Position numbers and translations under genes: made by a program | The notes under the pieces: generated by a model | What the model saw: the letters and a program-made list of their open reading frames with translations, nothing else | Database searches by the model: none | Told to the model about the DNA's origin: nothing | Assembly (NCBI GenBank): GCA_021730945.1 | Contig: JAKFYH010000009.1 | Coordinates: forward strand, 22,501 to 86,500 | Length of the DNA stretch: 64,000 nt | DNA from: Acidobacteriota bacterium | GTDB taxonomy: Bacteria > Acidobacteriota > Vicinamibacteria > Vicinamibacterales > UBA2999 | Direction: 5' to 3' | Shown: positions 55,265 to 64,000 of the stretch, one piece after another | How positions within the stretch are numbered: the first letter of the stretch is position 1 | Layout of the letters: every line of letters starts with the position of its first letter

Positions 55265-56460
55265 TGACCAGTCGCCTTTACTACACCGAATCGGCTCGCG
55301 CGGAGTTTGACGCGACCGTCGTCGCCACCGAGATCATCGGCGGCCGGTTGCAGGTGACGCTGGACCAGACCGCCTTCTACCCGACCTCCGGCGGCCAGCC
55401 CTTCGACACCGGAACACTCGGCGGCACCGCGGTCACTGAGGTCCTCGACCGCGACGACGGCACTGTCGCGCACGTCGTCGGGGGGACCCTCAAGGTGGGC
55501 GAGGTGGTGCGTGGCGCCATCGACTGGGCGCGGCGTTTCGATCACATGCAGCAGCACACCGGGCAGCACGTGCTGTCGGCGGCATTCGCCCGGCTGTTTG
55601 ATGTGCGTACCGAGAGCTTTCATATGGGCACGCTGTCGGCGACCATCGACCTGGCGCGCGAGGTGACCGCGGCCGAGGTCGCCAGGGCCGAGGACGAGGC
55701 CAATCGCATCGTCTGGGAGGATCGGCCGGTGACCATCCGCTTCGCCTCCGCCGAAGAGGCCGCCAACATGCCGTTGCGCAAGGAGTCGATTCGCACCGGT
55801 CCGTTGCGGCTGATCGATATCGAAGAATTTGACCTGTCGGCCTGTGGTGGCACCCACGTATCGCGCACCGGTGGGATTGGCGTGATCGCGGTCGGCGGGT
55901 GGGAAAAGTTGCGCGGCGGCTCTCGCGTCGAGTTTCTGTGCGGCGGCCGAGCCCTCCATCGCTTCCGCCACTGGCGCGACGCGCTGGCGGCCACGCAGAA
56001 GTTTCTGTCGGTGGCACCAGAGGAGATGGCGGCCGCGGTCGAGCGGATGCAGGCCGACAGCAAAGCCCAGCAGCGAACCCTGCGCGGGTTCCAGGAACGG
56101 CTCGCTACCCACGAGGCGTTCGCCTTGCTGGAGAAGGCGACATCGACTGGCGGTCAACCCGTGATCGTCGAGGCGCTTGAGGGCTGGGACGCCCAGGGGC
56201 TCAAGGCCATCGCCGTGGCCGCGGCGGCGGCCCAGGCGCGGGCCGTCGTGGTGTTGTTCACCACCACGAGTCCGGCGCTGGTGGTGATCGCGCGCGGTAG
56301 CGACGCCGCCATCGATGCGGGGGCGTTACTGAAGCGCCTGGTCGGCCAGTTCGGCGGCAAGGGCGGCGGCAAGCCGGATCTGGCGCAGGGGGGAGGACTC
56401 GCGGCCCCCGTCGCAGCGCTGAAGGCCGCGGCGTTGACGCTGGTGTCGGACCGTCTCTGA
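55261..56460 (+). CDS. Alanyl-tRNA editing protein (AlaX-type, with DHHA1 domain)
   Basis: 399 residues. The N-terminal AlaRS-like beta domain (LDQTAFYPTSGGQPFDTG), the editing site HTGQHVLSAAFARLF and CGGTHVSRTGGIG (zinc His/Cys), and a C-terminal DHHA1 domain (GGGKPDLAQGGG). Long AlaX class; hydrolyses mischarged Ser-tRNA(Ala). ATG 55261 overlaps the kinase stop. Confidence 0.9.
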   Translation: MMTSRLYYTESARAEFDATVVATEIIGGRLQVTLDQTAFYPTSGGQPFDTGTLGGTAVTEVLDRDDGTVAHVVGGTLKVGEVVRGAIDWARRFDHMQQHTGQHVLSAAFARLFDVRTESFHMGTLSATIDLAREVTAAEVARAEDEANRIVWEDRPVTIRFASAEEAANMPLRKESIRTGPLRLIDIEEFDLSACGGTHVSRTGGIGVIAVGGWEKLRGGSRVEFLCGGRALHRFRHWRDALAATQKFLSVAPEEMAAAVERMQADSKAQQRTLRGFQERLATHEAFALLEKATSTGGQPVIVEALEGWDAQGLKAIAVAAAAAQARAVVVLFTTTSPALVVIARGSDAAIDAGALLKRLVGQFGGKGGGKPDLAQGGGLAAPVAALKAAALTLVSDRL

Positions 56461-56502
56461 CCGACTCCCGGCTTAACTGGCGATCACCCGCATCGCCTCT
56501 GG

Positions 56503-56508
56503 TATCGT
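56503..56508 (+). promoter_or_regulatory. -10-like TATCGT before the ALDH7-like gene
   Basis: TATCGT ends 6 nt before ATG 56515; no Shine-Dalgarno sequence. Confidence 0.35.
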
Positions 56509-56514
56509 CAATAG

Positions 56515-58038
56515 ATGCAGTCCCTTCTCACCAAACTCCAAATCGAATCCCTCAACCCCGGCGCCTGCACTGGTCCCGATGGCTGGATCGCCGAGCCCGA
56601 CGGTCACAAGCTGACGTCGTTCAATCCCACCACTGGCGACCCCATTGCCGCGGTCATGCTGTGCAGCACCGCCGCCTACGACCGCGTCGCGGCGGCGGCG
56701 ACCGAGGCCTTTCGTGCCTGGCGCGAGGTGCCGGCGCCCAAGCGCGGAGAGGTCGTCCGCGACCTCGGCGAGGCGTTGCGGGAGTTGAAGGAGCCGCTGG
56801 GCGACCTGGTCTCGCTCGAGATGGGCAAGATTCGCGCGGAAGGCCACGGCGAAGTGCAGGAGATGATCGACATCTGCGAGTTCGCCACCGGCCTGTCGCG
56901 GCAGCTCTACGGCCTGACCATTGCCTCCGAGCGTCCCGGCCATCGCATGATGGAGCAGTGGCATCCGCTGGGGCCGGTCGGCGTGATTTCCGCGTTCAAT
57001 TTTCCGGTGGCGGTGTGGTCGTGGAATGCGGCCATCGCGGCGGTGTGCGGCGACACGGTGATCTGGAAACCAGCCGAGCCCACGCCCTTGACGGCGGTTG
57101 CCGTGCAGCACATCGCCAACCGCGTGATGGCCGATCATGGACTCACCGGCGTCTTCACGCTGGCGGCGGGCTCGGGCCGCACCGTGGGCGAGGCCATGCT
57201 GCACGATGCGCGCCTCCCGCTCATTTCATTCACCGGGTCGACCGCGATTGGGCGCCATGTGGCCGGGACGGTGGCCGGCCGCTTTGGCCGCACCATCCTC
57301 GAGCTGGGTGGCAACAACGCGATCGTGGTGGCTGAAGACGCGAACCTCGAGATGGCGGTGCGCGCGATCCTGTTCGGCGCGGTGGGCACGGCGGGCCAAC
57401 GCTGCACCTCCACGCGGCGAATCATTGCCCACAAGGCGGTCCTGCCGGCACTGGCTGAGCGGCTGCTCAAGGCATACACGCAAGTGCGCATCGGCGATCC
57501 GCTCGCCTCCGGCACCTTGATGGGACCGCTGGTCACCACCAAGGCCCTGACCGACATGGAGGCGGCCATGGCGCAGGCGGTCGCCGAGGGTGGCACGGTG
57601 CTTTGTGGTGGCAAGCGGCGTCCGGACCTCGGACCGCAGTTTGTCGAACCGGCCATCATCCGCATGCCCGCGCAATCGGCGGTCGTTCAGCAGGAGACGT
57701 TCGCGCCGATTCTGTACCTGCTCGAGTACGAACGGTTCGAGGACGCACTGGCCATGCACAACGGGGTGCCACAGGGCCTCTCCAGTGCGGTATTTACCGA
57801 GAGCATGCGCCGGGCGGAGGAGTTCATGTCACCGCGCGGCTCGGACTGCGGCATTGCCAACGTCAACATTGGCACGTCGGGGGCCGAGATCGGCGGTGCG
57901 TTCGGTGGTGAGAAAGAGACCGGCGGCGGCCGCGAGTCGGGGTCCGATGCCTGGAAGGGCTACATGCGCCGGCAGACCAACACCGTGAACTGGTCAACGG
58001 CATTGCCGCTGGCCCAGGGCATCACCTTCGGAGACTGA
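56515..58038 (+). CDS. Aldehyde dehydrogenase, ALDH7 (aminoadipate semialdehyde) type
   Basis: 507 residues. ALDH fold: PVGVISAFNFPVAVWSWN, WKPAEPTPLTA, SFTGSTAIGRHVA, LELGGNNAIVV (general base Glu), GTAGQRCTSTRR (nucleophilic Cys) and the ALDH7-like NIGTSGAEIGGAFGGEKETGGGRESG. Probably oxidises L-aminoadipate-6-semialdehyde/piperideine-6-carboxylate. Could also feed the aldehyde pathway of the BMC, but it lies 9 kb away. Confidence 0.9.
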   Translation: MQSLLTKLQIESLNPGACTGPDGWIAEPDGHKLTSFNPTTGDPIAAVMLCSTAAYDRVAAAATEAFRAWREVPAPKRGEVVRDLGEALRELKEPLGDLVSLEMGKIRAEGHGEVQEMIDICEFATGLSRQLYGLTIASERPGHRMMEQWHPLGPVGVISAFNFPVAVWSWNAAIAAVCGDTVIWKPAEPTPLTAVAVQHIANRVMADHGLTGVFTLAAGSGRTVGEAMLHDARLPLISFTGSTAIGRHVAGTVAGRFGRTILELGGNNAIVVAEDANLEMAVRAILFGAVGTAGQRCTSTRRIIAHKAVLPALAERLLKAYTQVRIGDPLASGTLMGPLVTTKALTDMEAAMAQAVAEGGTVLCGGKRRPDLGPQFVEPAIIRMPAQSAVVQQETFAPILYLLEYERFEDALAMHNGVPQGLSSAVFTESMRRAEEFMSPRGSDCGIANVNIGTSGAEIGGAFGGEKETGGGRESGSDAWKGYMRRQTNTVNWSTALPLAQGITFGD

Positions 58039-58075
58039 GCACCGGCGGATCCGGCAGCGAGCGGGCGACGGATGG

Positions 58076-58774
58076 TCACCTAGCCGGTCTGAGGCGGCTC
58101 ATCGATACACGCTCGCGCACCCGCGGGCGCTGGCCATTGGCGGACAGTGAGCGTGCCCTCGCGATCGTGTCGTCTCCAATCGCGGTGTCGCGCCAGTTCG
58201 CGAGGATGAACTCGCGCAGTTCGTCAATCGAATCGCCGTAGGTGTGGAAGTCGAACTCGACCGTGTCCTCGCGGAGGAAGATGCCCTCGCCGAAGGCAAT
58301 CACCAGGGCGTCCTCTGCCGCCTGGTGGCGCGCCGATCCGGCGGGCGAGTCCACGAAACCGGCGCGTGCCTCACCCACGAATATGGCCGCCGGCTCCGGT
58401 GTCGGATGGATATCGACAACCAGGCCGGTCGGCCTCACGATCCGGTGTGCGTGGCGCAGGGCATGGACCATGCCCTCAGTGGGGATTCATCAAAGCGACC
58501 AGGAAAAGATCGCCACGTCCACGCTGCGTGGCGGCAGGTCGAGCAGGTCGATGCCGACCGCCCGCGCATCCACTTCCGGCATCGCCGCGCGCAGGGCGTC
58601 GATCGAGGCCGCCTTCGGATCAATCGCAACGATCGACGCGGTGCCGGCCGCGTACCGCCGGGTCAGCCGGCCGTCGCCACAGCCGATTTCAAGCACCCGC
58701 AATCCGGCGAAGGACGGCACCATGCGGGCGAGGGCGGTCACCTCGTGCTGTTCGGGATCTTCGTGGATCGCCAT
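58076..58774 (-). CDS. SAM methyltransferase interrupted by in-frame TGA TGA (candidate selenoprotein)
   Basis: A 232-codon frame read on the minus strand from ATG 58774. N-terminal half: VLEIGCGDGRLTRRYA (motif I), SIVAIDPKA (motif II) and VDVAIFSWSL. Codons 95 and 96 (58492-58487) are TGA TGA; the same frame continues as IPTEGMVHALRHAHRIVRPT, GLVVDIHPTPEPAAIF, to the TGA at 58076. The downstream part is normal methyltransferase sequence, so the two halves are one gene. Ten nt after the second TGA comes a perfect 9-bp hairpin (58476-58458) with apical GGUC, like a bacterial SECIS. Either two selenocysteines (equivalent to CC) or a pseudogene. Nine bp downstream of the SDR gene. Confidence 0.65.
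58458..58476 (-). promoter_or_regulatory. SECIS-like hairpin after tandem TGA codons
   Basis: AGGGCATGG-T-CCATGCCCT on the minus strand, a perfect 9-bp inverted repeat. It starts 10 nt after the second TGA; GGU of the apex begins 17 nt after that TGA, close to the 18 nt in E. coli fdhF, whose SECIS loop also carries GGUC. Confidence 0.5.
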
Positions 58775-58783
58775 GTTCGACCC

Positions 58784-59551
58784 CTACCTGGGCGCCATGC
58801 GCAGCGCGCCATCGAGGCGAATCACCTCGCCGTTCAGCATCTCGTTCTCGAGGATGTGGCAGACCAGCGCGCCATACTCGGCCGGGCGGCCGAGGCGCGA
58901 CGGGAACGGCACTTGCTGGCCCAGTGAGACTCGCGCCGCCTCCGGCAAGCCGGCGAGCAGTGGCGTGTCGAAGATGCCCGGAGCGATGGTGACGACGCGA
59001 ATGCCCAGCTGCGCAAACTCGCGAGCGATCGGCAGCGTCATGCCGACAATGGCGCCCTTGGAGGCGGCGTAGGCGGGCTGGCCAATCTGGCCGTCGTAGG
59101 CGGCGATCGACGCCGTGTTCACGATCACGCCACGCTCGCCGTTCCCGGCCGGCGCATTTTGTGAGATGACGGCGGCGGCCAATCGAATCACATTGAAGGT
59201 GCCGACCGCGTTGATCCGCAGCGTCTTCTCGAACAGGTCGAGCGGGTGCGGGCCGTTCCTGCCCAGCACCTTGGCCGCGGGGCCGATGCCGGCCGCATTC
59301 ACGACGCCGTGCAGCCCGCCAAACGCCGAGACGGCGAGATCGACCGCGGCCTTGACCTGTTCCTCGCTGGTTACGTCGGCTTGCGCGAAGCGGGCCGTGG
59401 CGCCCATGGCCTGTTCAGCCGCGCGGCCGGTTTCGGCGTTCACGTCGAGCAACACGGTATTGCCACCTGCGGCGACGATGGCCTCGGCGGTGGCGCGGCC
59501 CAGTCCCGAAGCGCCGCCGGTGACGATGAAGGTCTTTCCAGAAATATCCAT
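58784..59551 (-). CDS. Short-chain dehydrogenase, 3-hydroxyacyl-CoA dehydrogenase type II-like
   Basis: 255 residues. SDR motifs: TGGASGLG cofactor loop, [33 protein letters not shown] (Ser, Tyr, Lys catalytic set) and [10 protein letters not shown]. The pattern matches HSD10/type II 3-hydroxyacyl-CoA dehydrogenases. AGGGAGCAG precedes the ATG, a plausible ribosome binding site. Upstream of the methyltransferase above with 9 bp between. Confidence 0.9.
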   Translation of the reverse strand: MDISGKTFIVTGGASGLGRATAEAIVAAGGNTVLLDVNAETGRAAEQAMGATARFAQADVTSEEQVKAAVDLAVSAFGGLHGVVNAAGIGPAAKVLGRNGPHPLDLFEKTLRINAVGTFNVIRLAAAVISQNAPAGNGERGVIVNTASIAAYDGQIGQPAYAASKGAIVGMTLPIAREFAQLGIRVVTIAPGIFDTPLLAGLPEAARVSLGQQVPFPSRLGRPAEYGALVCHILENEMLNGEVIRLDGALRMAPR

Positions 59552-59598
59552 CTGCTCCCTACCCGCGCACGGAGTGCGCGCAAAAAGAAACTGTAACG

Positions 59599-59604
59599 TA
59601 GAAT
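59599..59604 (+). promoter_or_regulatory. -10-like TAGAAT before the aldehyde dehydrogenase gene
   Basis: TAGAAT ends 9 nt before ATG 59614; no strong Shine-Dalgarno sequence. Confidence 0.4.
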
Positions 59605-59613
59605 TGAAGATTC

Positions 59614-61029
59614 ATGACGTCCTACGACAAGCACTATTACGACGGCGACTGGCAGGCCTCGAGCGGCAGCGACACCGTCGCCGTGATCTCATCGGTCACT
59701 GAGGCCGAGGTGGCGCGTGTGCCCCGTGGCACGGCCGGTGACGTCGACCAGGCGGTGCGGGCGGCCCGCCGCGGCTTCGCGGCCTGGAGCCGGCTGGCGG
59801 TCGAGGACCGGGCGCAATGGCTCGAGAAACTGTCGGCGGCGATGAAGGCGCGGGTGCCGCAGCTGGCGGAGGCGATCACGCACGAAGTGGGCACCGCGCT
59901 CGGCTATGCCACGAAGGTGCAGGTCGAGTTTCCCATCATGATGATCGGGATGAACGCCAAGTTCATCCGCGAGGCCCGGCTCGAAGAGGAACTCGGCAAC
60001 TCGTTGATCATCAAGGAGCCGATCGGCGTGGTCGGCTGCATCACGCCGTGGAATTATCCGCTGCACCAGATCGTCTGCAAGATCGCCCCGGCGCTGGCCG
60101 CCGGGTGCACGGTCGTGCTGAAGCCGGCGGAGATGGCGCCGACGAGCGCCTTCATGCTCGCCGAAGCCGCGCACGAGATCGGCCTGCCGGCCGGCGTGCT
60201 GAACATCGTTTCCGGCTCCGGCCGCATCGTTGGCGAAGCGATCGTGGCGCACCCGGATGTCGATATGGTGAGCTTCACGGGATCGCTGCAGGCCGGGCGC
60301 CGCATTGCCGCGGTGGCCGGTGACGGCATCAAGAAGGTGTGCCTGGAACTGGGCGGCAAGTCGGCGTTCATCGTCCTGGACGATGCGCCGTTCGAGAAGG
60401 CGATTGCCGCCGGCGTCAACAATTGCATGCAGAACGCCGGGCAGACCTGCTCGGCGTGGACGCGCATGTTGGTGCCGCGATCGCGGCACGACGAAGCGGT
60501 GGAACTGGCGAAAGCCCAGCTCGCCAGGCTGACGCTCGGTGACCCCTTCGACAAGAACACGCGGCTTGGGCCGCTGGCGTCGGCGGGACAGCGCGATAGC
60601 GTGCTTGGCTTCATCGAGCAGGGCAAGCAGGAAGGCGCCACGCTCGTGGCCGGCGGCGGCCGTCCGGCCGGACTCGCCACCGGCTTTTATGTGGAGCCGA
60701 CTATCTTCGCCAACGTCGACAACCAGATGAGTGTCGCGCAAGAAGAGATCTTTGGGCCCGTGCTGGTGATCATCCCGTACGACACCGAGGCGGACGCCAT
60801 TCGGATCGCAAATGATTCGCCGTATGGCCTGGCCGGCGGCGTCTGGGCGGCCACGCCTGAACGCGCGCTTGGAGTGGCGAGGCAGTTGCGTACGGGCCAG
60901 GTCGACGTCAACGGCGGGCGGTTCAACGCGCTGGCGCCGTTTGGCGGCTACAAGAAGTCAGGCATCGGCCGCGAGATTGGGCCGCTGGCACTCGACGAGT
61001 TCTTCCAGCTGAAGTCGATTCAGCGCTGA
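59614..61029 (+). CDS. NAD(P)-dependent aldehyde dehydrogenase
   Basis: 471 residues. ALDH motifs in order: [27 protein letters not shown] (given as [14 protein letters not shown]), [36 protein letters not shown] (Glu), [11 protein letters not shown] (Cys) and [11 protein letters not shown]. General-specificity ALDH subgroup. It follows an SDR on the other strand; the two may belong to one aldehyde/fatty acyl pathway. The stop is 17 bases before the next gene. Confidence 0.92.
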   Translation: MTSYDKHYYDGDWQASSGSDTVAVISSVTEAEVARVPRGTAGDVDQAVRAARRGFAAWSRLAVEDRAQWLEKLSAAMKARVPQLAEAITHEVGTALGYATKVQVEFPIMMIGMNAKFIREARLEEELGNSLIIKEPIGVVGCITPWNYPLHQIVCKIAPALAAGCTVVLKPAEMAPTSAFMLAEAAHEIGLPAGVLNIVSGSGRIVGEAIVAHPDVDMVSFTGSLQAGRRIAAVAGDGIKKVCLELGGKSAFIVLDDAPFEKAIAAGVNNCMQNAGQTCSAWTRMLVPRSRHDEAVELAKAQLARLTLGDPFDKNTRLGPLASAGQRDSVLGFIEQGKQEGATLVAGGGRPAGLATGFYVEPTIFANVDNQMSVAQEEIFGPVLVIIPYDTEADAIRIANDSPYGLAGGVWAATPERALGVARQLRTGQVDVNGGRFNALAPFGGYKKSGIGREIGPLALDEFFQLKSIQR

Positions 61030-61046
61030 CACCACGAGCTTCTGAC

Positions 61047-61652
61047 ATGTTTGCCTTTCTCGCGGGAATCGCGGCCGGCCTGCTGCACGTCTTTTCTGGA
61101 CCGGATCACCTTGCCGCGGTGGCCCCGCTGGCGTCTGATCGCGAGCGCGGCCAGTGGCGCACCGGTCTTCAGTGGGGCATCGGTCACACCCTTGGGGTGC
61201 TGTTGATCGCGACGCTGTTGCTGCTGCTCAAGGAGCAGTTGCCGCTCGACGCCATCTCGGCCTACAGCGAGCGGGTGGTGGGTGCCTCGCTGATCGTGCT
61301 GGGCAGCTGGGGCCTGCGCCGCGCATGGCTGCAGAAGCGCTCGGGTACCGACGGGCACTCACATACGCATGGCGGCGCGTCCTTTTCGATGGGCGCCATT
61401 CATGGCCTGGCCGGCAGCTCGCACCTGTTTGGCGTCCTGCCGGCGCTCGCATTCCCGTCGCGGGTATCGTCGGTCCTCTACCTCGCCGGCTTCGGGCTGG
61501 GCGCGATCGCCGGCATGACGGCATTCAGCACCGTCGTGGGCCTGCTGTCGTCACGCCTCAGCCGCCAGCCCTCACGAAGCTACCACGGCCTGCTCTACGC
61601 CTCCTCCGCCATGGCCCTGGTGGTCGGTGGTGTCTGGCTGGTCGGCCAATGA
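61047..61652 (+). CDS. UreH/NicO-like metal permease
   Basis: 201 residues, six TM helices. HVFSGPDHLAAVAPL and GIGHTLGVLLIA hold the His/Asp motifs of NiCoT/UreH-type nickel or cobalt transporters; a His-rich loop (GHSHTHGG) lies between TM3 and TM4, and IHGLAGSSHLFG follows. Probably transports a divalent metal. Its stop overlaps the next start by ATGA. Confidence 0.8.
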   Translation: MFAFLAGIAAGLLHVFSGPDHLAAVAPLASDRERGQWRTGLQWGIGHTLGVLLIATLLLLLKEQLPLDAISAYSERVVGASLIVLGSWGLRRAWLQKRSGTDGHSHTHGGASFSMGAIHGLAGSSHLFGVLPALAFPSRVSSVLYLAGFGLGAIAGMTAFSTVVGLLSSRLSRQPSRSYHGLLYASSAMALVVGGVWLVGQ

Positions 61653-62755
61653 ACAAGCTGCCAGGCGTCGGGGCGGCATTGGTAGTCATGCTCGCGGGCT
61701 TCTGGCTTGCCGATCAGATTGGCCAGGCGATCCTGGCGGCGCAGGGACTGGCGGGCAGCAGCCCGGTGTCGGGCGTGCCGGTGGCCATCGTGCTCGGATT
61801 GCTCCTGCGCAACACGCTGCCGGTGCCGGCCGCGCTGACGCCAGGACTGAAGTTTGCCACCACCACCATCCTTCGCGCCGGCATCGTCCTGGTGGGGATT
61901 CGCCTCAGCCTGTTCGACGTGGTGAAGCTGGGACTGGCCGGACTCCCTGTGGTCGTTGCGGCGATCGCCACCGGACTGGTGTTTGTGACGTGGTTCAACC
62001 GCAAGCTGGGCCTGCCGCCGCGCCTGGGCACGTTGATCGCCGCCGGCACCAGCATCTGCGGCGTGACCGCGATTGTCTCGGTGGCGCCGGCCATCGAGGC
62101 CGACGAGCGCGAGGTGGCCTATGCGGTGGCGAACGTTGTCGCGTTCGGCCTGTTTGGGATGCTGTTCTATCCCTATCTCGCGCACGCCGTGCTCGGGTCG
62201 TCCGAAACCATCGGCTTGTTCCTCGGCACCGCTATTCACGACACGTCGCAGGTGGTTGGCGCGTCGCTCACTTACAAGCAGGTTTACGGAGACGACGTGG
62301 TCCTGCGGGTGGCGACGGTCACCAAGCTGACGCGCAACATCTTCCTGGCGGCGGTCATTCCGTTTCTCACCTGGCAGCACATTCGTTCCTCGCAGAAGAC
62401 CGGCACCGCGAGGAAGAAGACGTCGTGGCAGGCGCTGGTCCCTGGCTTCGTGATCGGATTCCTGGCGATGGCCATCGTGCGATCGGCTGGGGATGCCACC
62501 CTGGGTTCGGGCGGCGCCGCGTTTGGGCTGTGGGATGGTGCGGCATGGACGTCGCTGACCAAGCAGCTCGGCGACTATTGGGCGTCACAGATCCTGCTGG
62601 GCACCGCCATGGCGGCCGTCGGCCTCAACACCAGTTTCGCGGTGTTCAAGGGCGTGGGGCTGAAGCCGTTCGCCGTCGGCATGGCCGGCGCACTCGCCGT
62701 GGGATCCGTCGGCATGACGATGGCGGTGATCTTCGGCCGCTACGTGCATCTGTAA
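61649..62755 (+). CDS. YeiH/UPF0324 family putative sulfate exporter
   Basis: 368 residues, about ten TM helices. PVSGVPVAIVLGLLLRNTLP, the duplicated helix pairs, AGTSICGVTAIVSVAPAI and FLGTAIHDTSQVVGA are the YeiH signature. Homologues are annotated as sulfate exporters; the role is not firm. The open frame continues 165 codons upstream across the permease, but that is a shadow. Confidence 0.88.
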   Translation: MNKLPGVGAALVVMLAGFWLADQIGQAILAAQGLAGSSPVSGVPVAIVLGLLLRNTLPVPAALTPGLKFATTTILRAGIVLVGIRLSLFDVVKLGLAGLPVVVAAIATGLVFVTWFNRKLGLPPRLGTLIAAGTSICGVTAIVSVAPAIEADEREVAYAVANVVAFGLFGMLFYPYLAHAVLGSSETIGLFLGTAIHDTSQVVGASLTYKQVYGDDVVLRVATVTKLTRNIFLAAVIPFLTWQHIRSSQKTGTARKKTSWQALVPGFVIGFLAMAIVRSAGDATLGSGGAAFGLWDGAAWTSLTKQLGDYWASQILLGTAMAAVGLNTSFAVFKGVGLKPFAVGMAGALAVGSVGMTMAVIFGRYVHL

Positions 62756-62822
62756 GACAGGAGCTCAGGAGATCAAGAGAGGGTTGTCAAAACCCTATCT
62801 CTTGATCTCCTTGTCTTCTGTC
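62756..62822. terminator. Bidirectional terminator between convergent genes
   Basis: AGGAGATCAAGAG (62767-62779) pairs perfectly with CTCTTGATCTCCT (62799-62811), extended by GGGTT/AACCC inside and GACAG/CTGTC outside. It spans the stop codon of the minus-strand gene. No T-run, but the long stem can stop transcription both ways. Confidence 0.7.
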
Positions 62823-64000
62823 AGGGAATAGACGCGGCCGCTTTCGTCTTCGTGCTTCAACGGCAGCCCCGACTGTCCGAGCCGCGGCTCGATGCTCGCC
62901 CATTCTTCCGGTGAGTACAGCTCCCGGTGGACCACGACGTAGGTGACGCCGATCTCGCGCAGCCTGGCGACGCTGGTCTCATCCGGGAAGCGTCGCATCA
63001 CCTGGTACAACTGGTCGTGAAACGGCGCGCGGAAGCCACTGTAGCCGTGCACGGTCTTCTGCCAGTGTGCCATCGAGTGCAGCATGGTCATGGTTTGGAA
63101 TCGCTCGAAGCGCCCCGAATCGCGGGGGTCTGGCAGCGGCACTTCGGCGACCACGAACGGCGCGGGTTGTGCGGCCAGCCACCGGTCGACCGCCGGCGAC
63201 GGCAGCGCGTAGTCCGTGCCCAGGAACGGGTAAGCACTGAACTCCATCAGTAACAGCACACCCACGACCACGGTGGCTCCGCGCTGCGTGGTTGAGGCCA
63301 GATGCCGGGTCAGGCGTTCGAATCCGGCAGCGGCCAGGACGGCAAGGCACAGCGTAGTGAGGATCATGAAGCGCGAGGGCGCGCGGATGAAGTTCATTCC
63401 CGGCCACGCGTACACCCACGGCCACAGGCTGAGCGGTCCATCAATGAAGAACAGCACGCTGACGATTGCGAGCAGGCCGTAGAAGGTCAACTGTCGCTGG
63501 CGCGCCCGCCCGGCCCCCGGCGGCAGGAACGCGATCATCGCGAGCACGACCGGCAGGAGGCCGGGAAACAGGTAGGCGCTGGCTTGTTCGTGAAACTTGG
63601 TGTCAGAGAACAGCGAGAGCACGTACTGATGCACGTGCGACGGCGATGCCAGATAACTTTCCGGGGTCACCGTCCAGTTGTCGAGTGTGCGGCGGAGGCC
63701 CATCTCCTGCTGGACGCGGCGGTAGGGCAGCACCATGGCTGCCACCGGCAGCAGCAATGCGAGGCCGCCGGCGCCGACATCGCGCGCGCGTTGTGCCAGC
63801 GCCACTGGCAGGCCGAGGGCCATTCGGTACAGCACCAGAGCCAGGCCGGCGACTCCCAGGAATACCGCGCCGTGGCCGCCGCACAACACTTGCAGCGTGG
63901 CAAAGCCGATGGCCAGCCGCAGGTCGCGCGCCCGATTGGTATCCAGGTAGGAATGCAGGTAGGCCAGGCAGAACGGAATCCATTGCATGGCCACCAGGTG
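62795..64000 (-). CDS. Multi-spanning membrane protein, 5'-truncated
   Basis: At least 399 residues; the N-terminus lies beyond the window. At least seven TM helices (for example LAIGFATLQVLCGGHGAVFLG split as VLCGGHGAVFLGVAG, FYGLLAIVSVLFFI, LTTLCLAVLAAAGF, ATVVVGVLLLMEF) with large loops such as WPWVYAWPGMNFIRAPSRFM, a pattern of GT-C/YfhO-like membrane proteins. A soluble C-terminal domain (about 290-399) follows. Possible polyprenyl-phosphate-sugar transferase; not provable. Confidence 0.7.
   Translation of the reverse strand, partial: HLVAMQWIPFCLAYLHSYLDTNRARDLRLAIGFATLQVLCGGHGAVFLGVAGLALVLYRMALGLPVALAQRARDVGAGGLALLLPVAAMVLPYRRVQQEMGLRRTLDNWTVTPESYLASPSHVHQYVLSLFSDTKFHEQASAYLFPGLLPVVLAMIAFLPPGAGRARQRQLTFYGLLAIVSVLFFIDGPLSLWPWVYAWPGMNFIRAPSRFMILTTLCLAVLAAAGFERLTRHLASTTQRGATVVVGVLLLMEFSAYPFLGTDYALPSPAVDRWLAAQPAPFVVAEVPLPDPRDSGRFERFQTMTMLHSMAHWQKTVHGYSGFRAPFHDQLYQVMRRFPDETSVARLREIGVTYVVVHRELYSPEEWASIEPRLGQSGLPLKHEDESGRVYSLTEDKEIKR

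Noticed and set aside
58471-58492. Frameshift as the cause of the split methyltransferase
   Set aside because: Both halves are in the same reading frame; only the two TGA codons interrupt it.
61154-61648. Upstream extension of the YeiH-like frame
   Set aside because: Shadow of the UreH-like permease gene; MNKLPGVG at 61649 is the natural start.

Overview
The window is a high-GC bacterial chromosome segment that fits Acidobacteriota, most likely the Vicinamibacteria. This is inferred from gene content: a PadR regulator paired with a long duplicated MacB/FtsX-type permease (ADOP family), an ECF sigma factor overlapping a Ser/Thr kinase, a two-component-regulator-type propeller fused to GGDEF, and ATGA/GTGA start-stop overlaps throughout. 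No mobile element, phage or CRISPR array was found.

Region 1 (1-2029) is the 3' part of an rRNA operon: partial 23S, a spacer with two palindromic repeats, 5S, and three hairpins of which the last is a terminator. Region 2 (2051-12546) carries signalling and envelope genes: propeller-GGDEF, GAF/anti-sigma-type ATPase, polysaccharide deacetylase, PadR/ADOP, a LytS-type kinase and an S41 protease. Region 3 (12547-24862) is housekeeping and accessory: mutM, a Dus enzyme, tag, PPK2, several methyltransferases, the ECF/kinase pair, a serine hydrolase and a thioesterase. Region 4 (24926-28823) is yebC-ruvCAB-fabH.

Region 5 (28824-34186) holds a near-consensus promoter with a structured leader, a secreted subtilase ending in 17 NIVWG repeats and translationally coupled to a GNAT acetyltransferase, then queA, a deoxyhypusine-synthase-like protein and tRNA-Met. 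Region 6 (35333-48640) is a same-strand train with mostly short gaps: tilS, ftsH, folP, cdaA, cdaR-like, glmM, pdxJ, hydrolase, TPR and TRASH proteins, then a small bacterial microcompartment (BMC) locus (class II aldolase, one hexamer protein, three vertex proteins, a Cys/His miniprotein, a 2-hydroxyacid dehydrogenase), then nth. Region 7 (48671-64000) includes a ParA-like ATPase, TMEM175-type channel, PPIase, queE/queC, a dCache kinase, an AlaX-type editing protein, two aldehyde dehydrogenases, an SDR, two membrane transporters and a truncated membrane protein.

The most unusual signals are: (i) a methyltransferase (58076-58774, minus) whose otherwise continuous frame is interrupted only by tandem in-frame TGA TGA followed by a SECIS-like hairpin, so a candidate double-selenocysteine protein; (ii) the NIVWG-repeat subtilase with its GNAT partner; (iii) the minimal BMC locus; (iv) a dispersed CAGATGAC repeat that has entered a deacetylase in frame; (v) TANNNT hexamers 5-9 nt before start codons at many genes, suggesting leaderless transcription.
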